Numbered from the stretch's first letter, positions 8,721-17,474 are shown. The stretch is 64,000 nucleotides of DNA from Sedimentitalea sp042687825 (GCF_042687825.1 NZ_JBHUQE010000014.1:20726-84725), one strand, 5' to 3'. Notes: generated from the sequence alone by a model not told the origin. Numbers and translations are program-made.

Positions 8721-9329
8721 GTGACGCAGAACTGGACCGATTGCCTGTTCTCGCAATGGTCGCCGCATGTGGGCGATCCCGGTCTCGGCGGATGGCTAAC
8801 GGTTGCTGCCTATGGGCTGGCATGTGCGCTGTGTCTGCTGGCCTTTGGGCGGCAACCGCAGAGACATCTGCGGCGGCTGGGACAGGGGCTGGCAGCGGTT
8901 CTGGCGGCGCTGATGATCAACAAGCAACTGGACCTGCAATCGGCGTTGACGGGGCTGGCGCGATGTTTTCTGCAGGAACGGGGCTGGTACGAGGCGCGGC
9001 AATGGCTGCAGGTCTTTGCGGTTCTGGCGCTGGTGCTGATTTGCATACTGGTCGGGGGGATTCTGCTGCGCGGGATGCGCGCGCATCTGTCTCTGGTCTG
9101 GCCGGCGCTCCTGGGGGTATTCTGCCTCATGGGCTTTGTCGCCGTCCGGGCCTATGGCATCCATCATCTCGAACGATTCGTCGGCCTGGTTCTGCACAAG
9201 GGGGGGCTGACGACCCTGCTGGAATTGGGCGGCATCGCATTGATTTGTGCCAATTCAATATGGCTGTTGACGCGGCGGCGCAGGCCGGATCCTGAGCGCA
9301 AACCAAACGCGGCGCGGTACGATGAGTGA
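8721..9329 (+). CDS. Integral membrane protein of unknown function
   Basis: About 202 residues are read from a GTG at 8721. The frame continues upstream, but that part is Arg/His-rich and unlikely to be protein. There are four or five hydrophobic segments: one around GGWLTVAAYGLACALCLLAF, one in VFAVLALVLICILVGGILL, one in VWPALLGVFCLMGFVAV and one near the C-terminus (ELGGIALICANSIWLL). A short basic tail ends the protein. No catalytic motif or known family is recognised. The start is uncertain because no clear ribosome site is visible. Confidence 0.6.
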   Translation: MTQNWTDCLFSQWSPHVGDPGLGGWLTVAAYGLACALCLLAFGRQPQRHLRRLGQGLAAVLAALMINKQLDLQSALTGLARCFLQERGWYEARQWLQVFAVLALVLICILVGGILLRGMRAHLSLVWPALLGVFCLMGFVAVRAYGIHHLERFVGLVLHKGGLTTLLELGGIALICANSIWLLTRRRRPDPERKPNAARYDE

Positions 9330-9385
9330 CCGTCCGGTCGTGGGAAGTACCCTTGCGTACCGCCAGAAACCGGCGGAACTGAGGC

Positions 9386-9420
9386 AAAAAAAAACCGCGC
9401 AAGGCCGGGCCTTGCGCGGT
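9386..9420 (-). terminator. Intrinsic terminator of the rpsF-rpsR-rplI operon
   Basis: ACCGCGCAAGG at 9394-9404 pairs with CCTTGCGCGGT at 9410-9420. On the minus strand the stem is followed by a run of nine T, encoded by the A tract at 9386-9394. It lies 25 bases after the rplI stop codon. Confidence 0.92.
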
Positions 9421-9444
9421 GATTTCGCATTGAACTTTGTGCGA

Positions 9445-10077
9445 TCAGGCCCGGTTTTCGTCCTCTTCGGCCGCGCTGTCCGTGGCCGGAGCGGTTTCGG
9501 CAAGGTCGACGTCTTCGGACGCGGCGCTGCCGATATCGTCGAACAGTTCCGCGATCTCGAACTCGGCGGCGGCCTCTTCTTCGGCGGCCAGTTCCTGGAT
9601 CGACTTGCCAGAGGCTTGCAGTTCGGCCTCTTCGACCGAACGGGCGACGTTGATCGCGATTTCCGCGTCAACCTCGGGGTGCAGGACCACCGTAACCTTG
9701 TGCAGGCCCAGTTCCTTGATCGGCGCGGTCAGGACAACCTGTTTGCGGTCGACCGAGAACCCGTCTTCGGTAGCCACATCGGCGATGTCGCGCGGTGTGA
9801 CCGACCCATAGAGCGAGCCGGCATCGGATGCCGAGCGAATCACGACGAACTGCTGGCCGTCCAGCTTTTCGGCCAGGGCCTCGGCCTCTTTGCGGGTCTC
9901 CAGATTGCGCGCTTCCAGCTGCGCTTTCTGCGCCTCGAAATTGGCGATATTGGCGTCGGACGCGGACAGCGCCTTGCCCTGCGGCAGCAGGAAATTGCGC
10001 GCATAGCCGGACTTTACGTCGACGACGTCGCCCATCTGGCCCAGCTTGGCCACGCGTTCCAAAAGGATCACTTGCAT
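9445..10077 (-). CDS. rplI: 50S ribosomal protein bL9
   Basis: The product is 210 residues. It starts with MQVILLERVAKLGQMGD and the GYARNFLLPQGKA signature of bL9, which binds 23S rRNA near the L1 stalk. The conserved two-domain protein takes up about 150 residues. After that comes an acidic Glu/Ala/Asp-rich tail of roughly 55 residues, a common extension in Rhodobacteraceae. It is the last gene of the rpsF-rpsR-rplI operon, 12 bases after rpsR, with GGAG before the start. Confidence 0.96.
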   Translation of the reverse strand: MQVILLERVAKLGQMGDVVDVKSGYARNFLLPQGKALSASDANIANFEAQKAQLEARNLETRKEAEALAEKLDGQQFVVIRSASDAGSLYGSVTPRDIADVATEDGFSVDRKQVVLTAPIKELGLHKVTVVLHPEVDAEIAINVARSVEEAELQASGKSIQELAAEEEAAAEFEIAELFDDIGSAASEDVDLAETAPATDSAAEEDENRA

Positions 10078-10089
10078 GTCAAACTCTCC

Positions 10090-10317
10090 TTACTTGACGG
10101 CATAGGGCAGCAGGGCGAGGAAGCGGGCGCGTTTGATGGCGCGGGCCAGTTCACGCTGCTTTTTCGCCGAGACGGCGGTGATCCGGCTGGGCACGATCTT
10201 GCCGCGTTCGCTGATATAGCGCTGCAGCAGGCGGGTGTCTTTGTAGTCGATGGCCGGTGCGTTGTCGCCCGAGAAGGGGCAAACTTTGCGGCGGCGGAAA
10301 AACGGTTTGGCTGCCAT
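10090..10317 (-). CDS. rpsR: 30S ribosomal protein bS18
   Basis: The product is 75 residues, the normal length. It has the KVCPFSGDNAPAIDYKD start and the IVPSRITAVSAKKQRELARAI core of bS18. The protein forms a heterodimer with bS6 on the platform of the small subunit. The gene lies between rpsF and rplI on the same strand with short gaps. Confidence 0.96.
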   Translation of the reverse strand: MAAKPFFRRRKVCPFSGDNAPAIDYKDTRLLQRYISERGKIVPSRITAVSAKKQRELARAIKRARFLALLPYAVK

Positions 10318-10346
10318 GATTTACAGTCCTTTTCTCAAGCTTACGA

Positions 10347-10700
10347 TCAACGGCGGTCGCGACGACCGTCGCGTTCGTCGCGTTTCTGCATCTGCACCGA
10401 CGGACCTTCTTTGTGGGCGTCGACCTTGATGGTCAGAACCCGCATCACGTCGTCATGCAAGCGCATCAGGCGTTCCATTTCCTGCACGGCCGGTGCCGGA
10501 GCATCGGTGCGCAGAAAGGCATAGTGGCCCTTGCGGTTCTTGTTGATCTTGTAGGCCATCGTCTTGACGCCCCAGTACTCGTGATCGACGAGGCTGCCGC
10601 CATTGTCCGACAGCACGGCACCAAAATGTTCGATAAGGCCTTCGGCTTGCGTGTTGGACAAATCCTGACGCGCAATCATGACATGCTCATAGAGTGGCAT
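10347..10700 (-). CDS. rpsF: 30S ribosomal protein bS6
   Basis: The product is 117 residues with the MPLYEHVMIARQDLS start and the YWGVKTMAYKINKNRKGHY signature of bS6, partner of bS18. A basic Arg/Asp-rich tail ends the protein. As first gene of the operon it follows a promoter-like pair at 10809-10836 and a leader with a stem-loop at 10737-10768. Confidence 0.96.
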   Translation of the reverse strand: MPLYEHVMIARQDLSNTQAEGLIEHFGAVLSDNGGSLVDHEYWGVKTMAYKINKNRKGHYAFLRTDAPAPAVQEMERLMRLHDDVMRVLTIKVDAHKEGPSVQMQKRDERDGRRDRR

Positions 10701-10736
10701 GTGGACTCCTGTCTTGTTTCAAGGCGCATTTCAAAG

Positions 10737-10768
10737 GTGGGGCCATATCCCTTTCGCGGCCCCGCCAC
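10737..10768 (-). promoter_or_regulatory. Stem-loop in the rpsF leader
   Basis: In the leader, GTGG and GGCC of the 5' arm, separated by a three-base bulge, pair with GGCCCCAC of the 3' arm around a 13-base loop. It lies 37-68 bases upstream of the rpsF start. In other bacteria bS6:bS18 binds its own mRNA leader, so an autoregulatory element is possible. The specific consensus was not recognised here. Confidence 0.3.
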
Positions 10769-10808
10769 GAGAGACTGCGCGGTTCAGTTGGTTGCGAAAG
10801 GATGGCCT

Positions 10809-10836
10809 CATATACACGGTTTGATCCGGGGAGCAA
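10809..10836 (-). promoter_or_regulatory. Probable promoter of rpsF-rpsR-rplI
   Basis: On the minus strand TTGCTC (10831-10836) and TATATG (10809-10814) are spaced by 16 bases. This gives a leader of about 100 bases before rpsF. Confidence 0.5.
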
Positions 10837-10974
10837 GGCCGCATGCCCGCAGGTTCAGCATGGCGATCACGATGGCAGGTGTCAGAGCCCGGCGGGCCTG
10901 ACGCTTTGGTAACCATTCTACGTCTAGCCTGACGGCGTGAGAAGACATACGGCGACCTGGAAAGGGCAGATGAC

Positions 10975-11532
10975 ATGGACGATGGGCCACCGGGCACAAC
11001 TGCGGTGAAGCCGCAGGCCTTCAGGCAGGCTGACCGGTTCACGAGGGCCGACAGCCCATATCTGCGTCGCGTTGTTCTGCGGTTCGTCGGGGTGGCTCTG
11101 TTTCTAAGTGCCGCCGGAATGTGGCTGCTGGATGGGGCCCCGCGCGCAGGCGAGGTTCTGCTGATCAAACTGGGCCTCAGCATTGTCTGTTTTTTTGCCG
11201 GTGCGGTCCTGCTGACCAGTCCGTGTGGCCGCGATCCGGGACAACGTCAGCTGCCGGCTACGGGCTATCGCCAAAAGGGGTCAATGGCGGTGCAACCTGC
11301 GCCGGGCATTGACGAAATGAGCAGGCGGCTCGCGACCGTGGGTGTCGCGGCCCGCGCGCACGAAAAATCGCGCAGGCGTTTGCGGATCGAGTTTCGAACA
11401 CCGGGCTGCACGCTGCATATGCTTTTGAACGGACGGAAGTCGGTGCTGTCGCGCCCGGCATCGGGGGAGGCGGGCTGGCGGTGGCCGGCCTTTCTGCCAT
11501 TTGCGCCGCATCGAAATCGCGGAATCGGCTGA
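10975..11532 (+). CDS. Small membrane protein of unknown function
   Basis: The product is 185 residues. GGAAAGGG precedes the ATG at a good distance. After about 30 polar residues come two hydrophobic segments, VVLRFVGVALFLSAAGMWLL and LLIKLGLSIVCFFAGAVLL, then a basic Pro/Arg-rich cytoplasmic-type tail. No known domain is recognised. It is divergent from rpsF. Confidence 0.6.
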   Translation: MDDGPPGTTAVKPQAFRQADRFTRADSPYLRRVVLRFVGVALFLSAAGMWLLDGAPRAGEVLLIKLGLSIVCFFAGAVLLTSPCGRDPGQRQLPATGYRQKGSMAVQPAPGIDEMSRRLATVGVAARAHEKSRRRLRIEFRTPGCTLHMLLNGRKSVLSRPASGEAGWRWPAFLPFAPHRNRGIG

Positions 11533-11744
11533 CGCGAAGCTCCGGCTGGGCGGGGCAGGCGCCCGGCGCAGTGGTCGTGATCGGAAATTGATGCAATCTG
11601 TGTTGACAGAATGTCTGTTTGCCATCCGAATAAGCGGATACCCTGCGGGTTCCACGTGCAATCCATTGCGTTGATCTGGCGCAACCGGTGCCCGTGCTGC
11701 GGGAACCGAGTTGCTGTTCGCCGTTTGACCAGAGGAAATTTGAG

Positions 11745-12332
11745 ATGATACCCAAAATCGCCGCAGCCGCCGCGCTCGCTGTCTTTACCACGACCGGCAG
11801 CGCGGAAACCTGGTTGATAGATCCCGAGCATACCGAGGTCAGGGCCTATTGGGATCATGCCGGATTTTCCGAGCAGTCTCTGGAATTCACCCAGGTCGAT
11901 GGGTCGCTGACCTTTTCGCTGAACGCGGTGCCCGAGTCTCAGGCGTTTTTCAGCATACCTGTCAGCAGCATGGAAACCGGCGTTGAACGTTTCAACCACG
12001 ATCTTTGGAGCTCGACTTTTTTCGATCTGGAGAACCATCCCAACATCACGTTCAGCTCGACCACATTTCAGCAGACGGGGCCGAAAAAGTTGAAGGTCAC
12101 GGGCGATCTGACGATCAAGGATGTGACGCGACCGGCGGTGTTTGACGTCACGGTGCACAATGTCGGCGAGCATCCGGTCGGCAAGTTCTTTGACTATTTC
12201 GCCGGCAACTGGTTGGGGGTGACCGCGGTGGCCACGATCAAGCGTTCGGAATGGGGAATGGGCGCCTTTGTTCCGATGGGCTCGGATGAGATTCGGATCG
12301 TGATCAACTCGGAATTGCGGGCCGAGGAATAG
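11745..12332 (+). CDS. YceI-family periplasmic protein
   Basis: The product is 195 residues. A signal peptide ends near GSAET at about residue 22. The mature part is a YceI lipocalin-like barrel, with the family stretches DPEHTEVRAYWDHAGF near the start, GDLTIKDVTRPAVFDV in the middle and IKRSEWGMG near the end. YceI proteins bind long isoprenoid-type lipids in the periplasm. The start at 11745 is set by AGAGGAAA and the signal sequence. It converges with a cytochrome b561 fused to a second YceI domain, so the two may serve the same lipid or redox task. Confidence 0.9.
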   Translation: MIPKIAAAAALAVFTTTGSAETWLIDPEHTEVRAYWDHAGFSEQSLEFTQVDGSLTFSLNAVPESQAFFSIPVSSMETGVERFNHDLWSSTFFDLENHPNITFSSTTFQQTGPKKLKVTGDLTIKDVTRPAVFDVTVHNVGEHPVGKFFDYFAGNWLGVTAVATIKRSEWGMGAFVPMGSDEIRIVINSELRAEE

Positions 12333-12346
12333 AGCCGGTTCGGGGG

Positions 12347-13573
12347 TCAGGGGATGGTGCGTCTGGCCACCAGTTCGACCGCGATCGTCACGGTCTGGCC
12401 CAGAGTTTTCTGATCGGCCAACGCGGCACCGATGCCATAGTCCAGCCGGTTCAGGTCGACCTGGCCAGACATGGTTGCGACGTCGTCGTGGATTTGCAGG
12501 GAAAAGGGCAGCAAAACAGGCATCGAAATGCCGCGTAAGGTAAGTATGCCGTTGGCGACGTGGCCGGTGTCGGTTCGTTGGATTTCAGCAGAATAGGTGG
12601 CCGTGGGATGCGCCGCATGGTCAAGGAAATCCGGTCTCAGCGCCTGGTCCGTGACCGACCCCAGAGTCAGCGAAGCAATCGAGACCTCCACCCGCACCTG
12701 ACCGGCAACTCCCGGCGCACTGGGGTCGGCATAGGCAATCGCGGCGGTCCAGTCGGCAAAGGCGCCGGTGACCGGCGTGCCCAGTTGGGTGATGGTCAGC
12801 GTCAGGCTGCCCTGTTCGACCTGCCAATCGGAACGCGGCTGGGCCAGTGGCTCGGGTGTGGCGACAGAACCGCGATGCGCCGAGATCGCCCCGCTCAAAA
12901 GCCCGGCACCGAGTGCCATGGCCCAGACCGTCACCGCCAGAACAATGGGCAAGGCCGAGCGTGGATGCGCCTGTGGGTGCGGCAGGTCGCGGCGACCGAA
13001 CCACATGCGCAGCAGGGTCTGGTCACGGTCGATCAGATGATGTTTCAGCGCGCCGGCGATGTGCAGCGCCAGGGCCACGACCAGAACCCATTCCAGCACT
13101 TTATGCAGCCCGGAAAGGATCGACGCCAGGACAGGATCGACGGGGATGAAGGGCAGGTTTTGACCGAAGGGCCACCAGATCGGGGCAAAGCCGGTGGTGG
13201 CCGCATGACTGAACCACCCGGTCAGCGGTACCAGCAGCAGCGAGCCATAGAGCAGCCAATGTACGGTTTCGGCGGCCAGCAGTTCGATGCGTCGCTCGGG
13301 ATGCAGAGGCCGCGGCTTGGTCTGGCTCATGGTCCAGGCGATCCGGGCCAGGGCGGTCAGGAATATGGTCAGGCCGAGGGTCTTGTGCATCGAGAACAGC
13401 AGGGCCGCGCGCGTCAGATCCGCCGCGCTGTCCGGCGTGGCCTGGCGAAACGCTTCGGCCATGCCATTGGCAGTGATCCCCAGCGGAATGATGGTCACGA
13501 TCAGCAGCGCTGTCAGCCAGTGAAAGAGCTTGCTGACAAACCCGTATCGGGCCGGTGAATTTCCGAGTCTCAT
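12347..13573 (-). CDS. Cytochrome b561 fused to a YceI domain
   Basis: The product is 408 residues. Residues 1 to about 190 form a four-helix cytochrome b561 domain with candidate haem-ligand His residues in KLFHWLTALL, SMHKTLGLT, GLHKVLEW and LALHIAGALKHH. A fifth hydrophobic segment at about 205-230 (IVLAVTVWAMALGAGLLSGA) leads to a C-terminal YceI-like barrel that would sit in the periplasm. Family members move electrons between quinol and periplasmic partners. GGAG sits 6 bases before the ATG. The gene runs toward the free-standing YceI gene with 14 bases between stops. Confidence 0.9.
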   Translation of the reverse strand: MRLGNSPARYGFVSKLFHWLTALLIVTIIPLGITANGMAEAFRQATPDSAADLTRAALLFSMHKTLGLTIFLTALARIAWTMSQTKPRPLHPERRIELLAAETVHWLLYGSLLLVPLTGWFSHAATTGFAPIWWPFGQNLPFIPVDPVLASILSGLHKVLEWVLVVALALHIAGALKHHLIDRDQTLLRMWFGRRDLPHPQAHPRSALPIVLAVTVWAMALGAGLLSGAISAHRGSVATPEPLAQPRSDWQVEQGSLTLTITQLGTPVTGAFADWTAAIAYADPSAPGVAGQVRVEVSIASLTLGSVTDQALRPDFLDHAAHPTATYSAEIQRTDTGHVANGILTLRGISMPVLLPFSLQIHDDVATMSGQVDLNRLDYGIGAALADQKTLGQTVTIAVELVARRTIP

Positions 13574-13735
13574 CGCCTACTCCGCAGGGTGCCGGCCGAG
13601 GATAGGGGAAATCTGGCGGCATTCAACGCAGCGTGTCGCACAGGAGGTGCGCGGCACGTTGATCCGGGCGGCCGGCGGGCGTTGCCACAGGCGTCGGCGC
13701 AGGCTATGCCGGGGATAAAGCAGCGGAGGCACGTG

Positions 13736-14674
13736 ATGAGCAGAGCATTTGTATTTCCTGGCCAGGGTGCGCAGACGATCGGTATGGGGCAGTCGCTGGC
13801 CCAGGCCTATCCGGCGGCGCGGGCGGTGTTCGAAGAGGTGGACGAGGCGCTGGGCGAGAGCTTGAGCGGACTGATCTGGGACGGGGATATCGAGACTCTG
13901 ACGATGACGCAGAATGCCCAGCCGGCTCTGATGGCGACTTCGCTGGCGGCAATGCGGGCGCTGCAGGCCGAAGGCGTGGAGACCAGTGCCGCGGATTTCG
14001 TCGCTGGCCATTCGCTGGGCGAGTATTCGGCGTTGGCAGCGGTGGGCGCGCTCAGTCTGGCGGACACCGCGCGTCTGTTGCGCACCCGGGGCGAAGCGAT
14101 GCAACGCGCCGTACCGGTCGGTGTCGGCGCGATGGCGGCTCTGCTGGGGCTGGATCTGGCGGCCGTGCGCGAGGTCGCGCAGGAGGCAGCCCAGGGCGAG
14201 GTCTGCGAGGCGGCAAACGACAACGACCCGGCGCAGGTTGTGGTGTCGGGCCATAAAAAGGCAGTCGAGCGCGCGATCGATCTGGCCAAGACCCGCGGGG
14301 CCAAACGCGCGGTGATGCTGCCGGTCAGCGCTCCGTTTCACTGCAAGTTGATGCAGCCGGCAGCCGAAGTCATGGCCGAGGCGCTGGCCTCGGTGGACAT
14401 CCAGACGCCTGCCGTGCCGGTCATCGCAAATGTGTTGGCCGAACCGGTTTCGGACCCGCAGGCGATCCGCGATCTGCTGGTACGTCAGATCACCGGAGCG
14501 GTGCGTTGGCGCGAATCCGTTCAGGCCATGGCGGCACAGGGTGTCACGGAAATCTGGGAGATCGGTGCCGGTAAGGCCTTGTCGGGCATGGTGCGGCGTA
14601 TCGATCGCAGCATCGCCTGCAAGGCTGTCGGCACGGCCGAAGACGCCAAGGCGGTTGCTGCCACGCTGGCCTGA
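13736..14674 (+). CDS. fabD: Malonyl-CoA:ACP transacylase
   Basis: The product is 312 residues. It transfers malonyl groups from CoA to acyl carrier protein to feed fatty-acid elongation. FPGQGAQTIGMG opens the protein, the nucleophile Ser93 sits in GHSLGEYSA and the catalytic His is in SAPFHCKLM. The start follows CGGAGG. fabG begins 75 bases downstream on the same strand, with acpP and fabF following. Confidence 0.97.
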   Translation: MSRAFVFPGQGAQTIGMGQSLAQAYPAARAVFEEVDEALGESLSGLIWDGDIETLTMTQNAQPALMATSLAAMRALQAEGVETSAADFVAGHSLGEYSALAAVGALSLADTARLLRTRGEAMQRAVPVGVGAMAALLGLDLAAVREVAQEAAQGEVCEAANDNDPAQVVVSGHKKAVERAIDLAKTRGAKRAVMLPVSAPFHCKLMQPAAEVMAEALASVDIQTPAVPVIANVLAEPVSDPQAIRDLLVRQITGAVRWRESVQAMAAQGVTEIWEIGAGKALSGMVRRIDRSIACKAVGTAEDAKAVAATLA

Positions 14675-14749
14675 ACGCCCGAAGGAACAGAGTAACCGCC
14701 GGCATCGTTTCGCTGCGCGCGAACTGTGCCGGAAGCAAGAGGAACACAC

Positions 14750-15487
14750 ATGTTTGATTTGACCGACAAGACCGCGCTGATCACCGGTGCGTCCGGCGGA
14801 ATTGGCGCGGCGATTGCCCGCGCGCTGCATGGGGCGGGGGCGACGGTGGCCCTGTCCGGAACGCGTGTCGAGCCGCTGCAGGCGCTGGCCGCGGAACTTG
14901 GCGAACGGACGCATGTGCTGCCATGCAACCTGAGCGATGCCGCTGCTGTCGAGATGTTGCCGAAACAGGCCGCCGAAGCGATGGGGCGCGTCGATATCCT
15001 GATCAACAACGCCGGCATCACCCGGGACAATCTGTTCATGCGCATGTCCGATGCGGACTGGCAGAGCGTGATCGATGTCAATCTGACCGCGACCTTCAAA
15101 CTGTGCAAGGGCGTGATGCGGGGAATGATGAAGGCCCGTTGGGGCCGGATCGTGAATATCAGTTCTGTCGTGGGCGCGACCGGCAATCCGGGGCAGGCCA
15201 ATTATGCCGCGTCCAAGGCCGGCATGGTCGGTATGACCAAGAGTCTGGCCTATGAGGTGGCCAGCCGCGGGATCACAGCCAACGCGGTGGCACCGGGGTT
15301 CATCGAAACCGCCATGACCGACAAGCTGACGGACGATCAGAAAACTGCGATTCTGGACCAGGTGCCTGCCGGACGTATGGGTGGCGCCGACGAGATCGCT
15401 GCGGCGGTCCTTTATCTGTCCAGTCCGGAGGCGGGCTATGTCACCGGGGCGACGCTACACCTGAATGGCGGAATGGCGATGCTGTGA
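14750..15487 (+). CDS. fabG: 3-oxoacyl-ACP reductase
   Basis: The product is 245 residues, the normal size for FabG. It reduces 3-oxoacyl-ACP with NADPH in the fatty-acid cycle. The Rossmann motif TGASGGIG is at 12-19, NNAG follows, and the catalytic Ser in NISSVVG and Tyr/Lys in YAASKAG are present. The last 33 bases overlap the end of an oppositely oriented gene. The ATG at 14750 follows AAGAGGAAC. Confidence 0.97.
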   Translation: MFDLTDKTALITGASGGIGAAIARALHGAGATVALSGTRVEPLQALAAELGERTHVLPCNLSDAAAVEMLPKQAAEAMGRVDILINNAGITRDNLFMRMSDADWQSVIDVNLTATFKLCKGVMRGMMKARWGRIVNISSVVGATGNPGQANYAASKAGMVGMTKSLAYEVASRGITANAVAPGFIETAMTDKLTDDQKTAILDQVPAGRMGGADEIAAAVLYLSSPEAGYVTGATLHLNGGMAML

Positions 15488-16159
15488 CGCGGACGGCTGC
15501 GGCGCTAGAACGCGCTGCAGCTGGCGCTGCAATTGCGGGGCCTGGATGTCCGGCGCGATCTCGATCAACGGCACACCGGCGCGACTCAGCGCTTCTGTTT
15601 TGATGGCGTCGCGTGCGGGCTGATCGGTCCGGGGCTGATTGATCGCGTGCACCCTGCGTTGCACGTCGATTGCGCAGACGCACAGGCCAAAACGATCGAA
15701 CACCGCAAAATCCAGCTGTCTGGAGTTGATCGTGGCGCAGGCATGCCGGCGATCATCGCTGCTGGCGCATCCGTGCCGGGGGGCGATGATGTCGCCCAGG
15801 CTGGTCCGGGTCGTGACCCGAAGGCCGCTGTCGGCGGCTTGCGCCGCATGTTCGATGATGGGCAACAGGCGCGACTCCGCCGGGTTCAGAAGTCGGATAC
15901 GCTCGAATCGGACTCGGGCAATGGCCTGCAGAGGATCGGCCGCGATCAACTTGTCAGCCGATTCCGCTTGGGGCTGCCGGCGCATAGCTGGCACACCCGG
16001 AGGGCGCGGCAAAGCGACGCCATGCGGCCGCTTGGCCAGACGGCTGACCAGAAACAAAAGAACCACAATGGCCAAGGCGATCAGCAGCCCCTGAACCTGA
16101 TGCAGGTGCAGAAAGAAAACAGAAGCTTTGGCGGTTTCGCTGGCCTGAACAGCATTCAT
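15455..16159 (-). CDS. DUF2726-domain membrane-anchored protein
   Basis: The product is about 234 residues from the ATG at 16159. One hydrophobic segment (GLLIALAIVVLLFLVSRLA) lies near the N-terminus. After a linker comes a DUF2726 domain, read from LLNPAESRLLPIIEHAA through SRQLDFAVFDRFGLCVCAID to EALSRAGVPLIEI. That domain belongs to a nuclease-like fold, but its activity is not established. It sits inverted between fabG and acpP and overlaps the fabG end by 33 bases. Homologues commonly occur in Rhodobacteraceae; no link with lipid synthesis is evident. Confidence 0.8.
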   Translation of the reverse strand: MNAVQASETAKASVFFLHLHQVQGLLIALAIVVLLFLVSRLAKRPHGVALPRPPGVPAMRRQPQAESADKLIAADPLQAIARVRFERIRLLNPAESRLLPIIEHAAQAADSGLRVTTRTSLGDIIAPRHGCASSDDRRHACATINSRQLDFAVFDRFGLCVCAIDVQRRVHAINQPRTDQPARDAIKTEALSRAGVPLIEIAPDIQAPQLQRQLQRVLAPQPSASQHRHSAIQV

Positions 16160-16283
16160 GACGGCACCGGGATTGACAGGATACGGATTGCGCGGCTTGG
16201 GAAACAGACAAACCGCCAAAGGGCGGCATTTTGGTGGCGGGCTTGCGGCGCGACGATGATATCGGACGCATTTCTGAAAGCAT

Positions 16284-16311
16284 TTGCCTAATCGTCAGTC
16301 TATGTTATAGG
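16284..16311 (+). promoter_or_regulatory. Possible acpP promoter
   Basis: TTGCCT at 16284 and TATAGG at 16306 are 16 bases apart and lie in the only AT-rich stretch of the 300 bases before acpP. The remaining part of this leader, to 16459, has no convincing gene. Confidence 0.3.
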
Positions 16312-16459
16312 CGGCGCAGATTGGCGGGTGGGACAATGGCCTTGCACTGCCAAACCCGGACAGCCGGGATCGAGCCGCCTGATGAGGGCGAAACAAACCC
16401 ACCCCAAGCGGGCTAGGGCAGACTTGGGCCAAGCGCCCGCAATGGAATGAGGAATGAAC

Positions 16460-16693
16460 ATGAGCGACGTCGCAGACCGCGTTAAGAAGATCGTTGTGGA
16501 ACATCTGGGTGTTGAAGAAGACAAGGTGACCGAGAACGCTTCGTTCATCGATGACCTGGGTGCGGACAGCCTGGACACGGTCGAGCTGGTGATGGCGTTC
16601 GAAGAAGAGTTCGGCATCGAAATTCCCGACGACGCGGCAGAAACCATTCAGACCTTTGGGGACGCGGTCAAATTCATCTCCGAAGCCTCCTGA
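16460..16693 (+). CDS. acpP: Acyl carrier protein
   Basis: The product is 77 residues. The phosphopantetheine attachment Ser37 is in LGADSLDTVEL, and the helix that follows is acidic as usual. It carries growing acyl chains for FabD, FabG and FabF and supplies acyl groups to the LuxI-type synthase and to lipid synthesis. I chose the ATG at 16460 because GAGG lies seven bases before it; the ATG at 16454 would leave almost no spacing. Confidence 0.97.
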   Translation: MSDVADRVKKIVVEHLGVEEDKVTENASFIDDLGADSLDTVELVMAFEEEFGIEIPDDAAETIQTFGDAVKFISEAS

Positions 16694-16712
16694 ACGCGGG
16701 TACCACCGATTG

Positions 16713-16752
16713 AAAAAGCGGCGCTTCTAGCCACGGAAGCGCCGCTTTTTTC
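16713..16752 (+). terminator. Intrinsic terminator of acpP
   Basis: AAAAAGCGGCGCTTC at 16713-16727 is fully complementary to 16736-16750 across an 8-base loop, and the 3' arm ends in a T tract. It lies 20 bases after the acpP stop. Confidence 0.92.
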
Positions 16753-16833
16753 GTTTCGGCCATGGAAATGCTTGCGCATGACCGGGCTGTGCTGTCAGAA
16801 TCCGAGTGAGGCAGGCAGACAACAAGCGGCGCA

Positions 16834-17373
16834 ATGATCCGTGCAGTTCCGAACATCAACACAACGCATCTAACCTTGCGGGCGATGCGGCCCGAGGATT
16901 TCGACAGGTTCGCGGAAATCTGGGCGACGCCCGAGGTGGTCCGCCATGTCGGCGGTCAGCCCTGGAGCCGGGGACGGGCCTGGGAGTCGTTCCTGCGCAA
17001 TGCCGGGCACTGGCACATGGCCGGGTTCGGCCAATGGGCGATTGTCGAACAATGTTCGCGCCGCATCGTCGGGCAGACCGGGTTCTTTTTCGGCGACCGG
17101 GCGCTGGGCGAGGATTTCGACCCTTATCCCGAGGCCGGCTGGATCCTGGCCCCAGAGGCCCAGGGCCGGCGATTGGGCATCGAGGCGGCAAAGGCGGCGC
17201 ATGACTGGTTCGATCGGGTGATTCCCGGCCCGCTGGTGGCAAAGGTCAGTCCCGAGAATACGCCGTCGCTGAGGCTGGCGGCGGATATCGGCTATCGAGA
17301 AATTCGGCGGATCGACGCCAACGGCGAATCGATGGTCCTGCTGCGCCGCAATGGACCGCCCCAGCGGTTGTGA
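16834..17373 (+). CDS. GNAT-family N-acetyltransferase, RimJ/RimL type
   Basis: The product is 179 residues. It begins with the beta-strand typical of this family (TTHLTLRAMRPEDFDRFAEIW). The acetyl-CoA-binding loop is visible as EAQGRRLGIEAAKAAHDWF, and the late family motif as PENTPSLRLAADIGY. Such enzymes acetylate amino groups of proteins or small molecules, but the substrate cannot be told. It is placed between acpP and a HisA-like gene, with no operon link evident. Confidence 0.9.
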   Translation: MIRAVPNINTTHLTLRAMRPEDFDRFAEIWATPEVVRHVGGQPWSRGRAWESFLRNAGHWHMAGFGQWAIVEQCSRRIVGQTGFFFGDRALGEDFDPYPEAGWILAPEAQGRRLGIEAAKAAHDWFDRVIPGPLVAKVSPENTPSLRLAADIGYREIRRIDANGESMVLLRRNGPPQRL

Positions 17374-17474
17374 CGCCGCAAATGATGCAGGCAGTGACGG
17401 ATTAGAGGAACGGGCGGCCCCGTTTTGTGCTATCGTGCGCCGACTGCATATGGCCATCATTGGGGGGCAAGGTC

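Noticed and set aside
12560..13558. Long rightward open frame opposite the cytochrome b561-YceI gene
   Set aside because: Low-complexity Gly/Arg/Gln composition and a clear protein family on the other strand.
16379..16394. CTGATGAGGGCGAAAC, resembling the hammerhead ribozyme core
   Set aside because: Stem II is missing between the two conserved parts, and I see no pairing partners for stems I and III.
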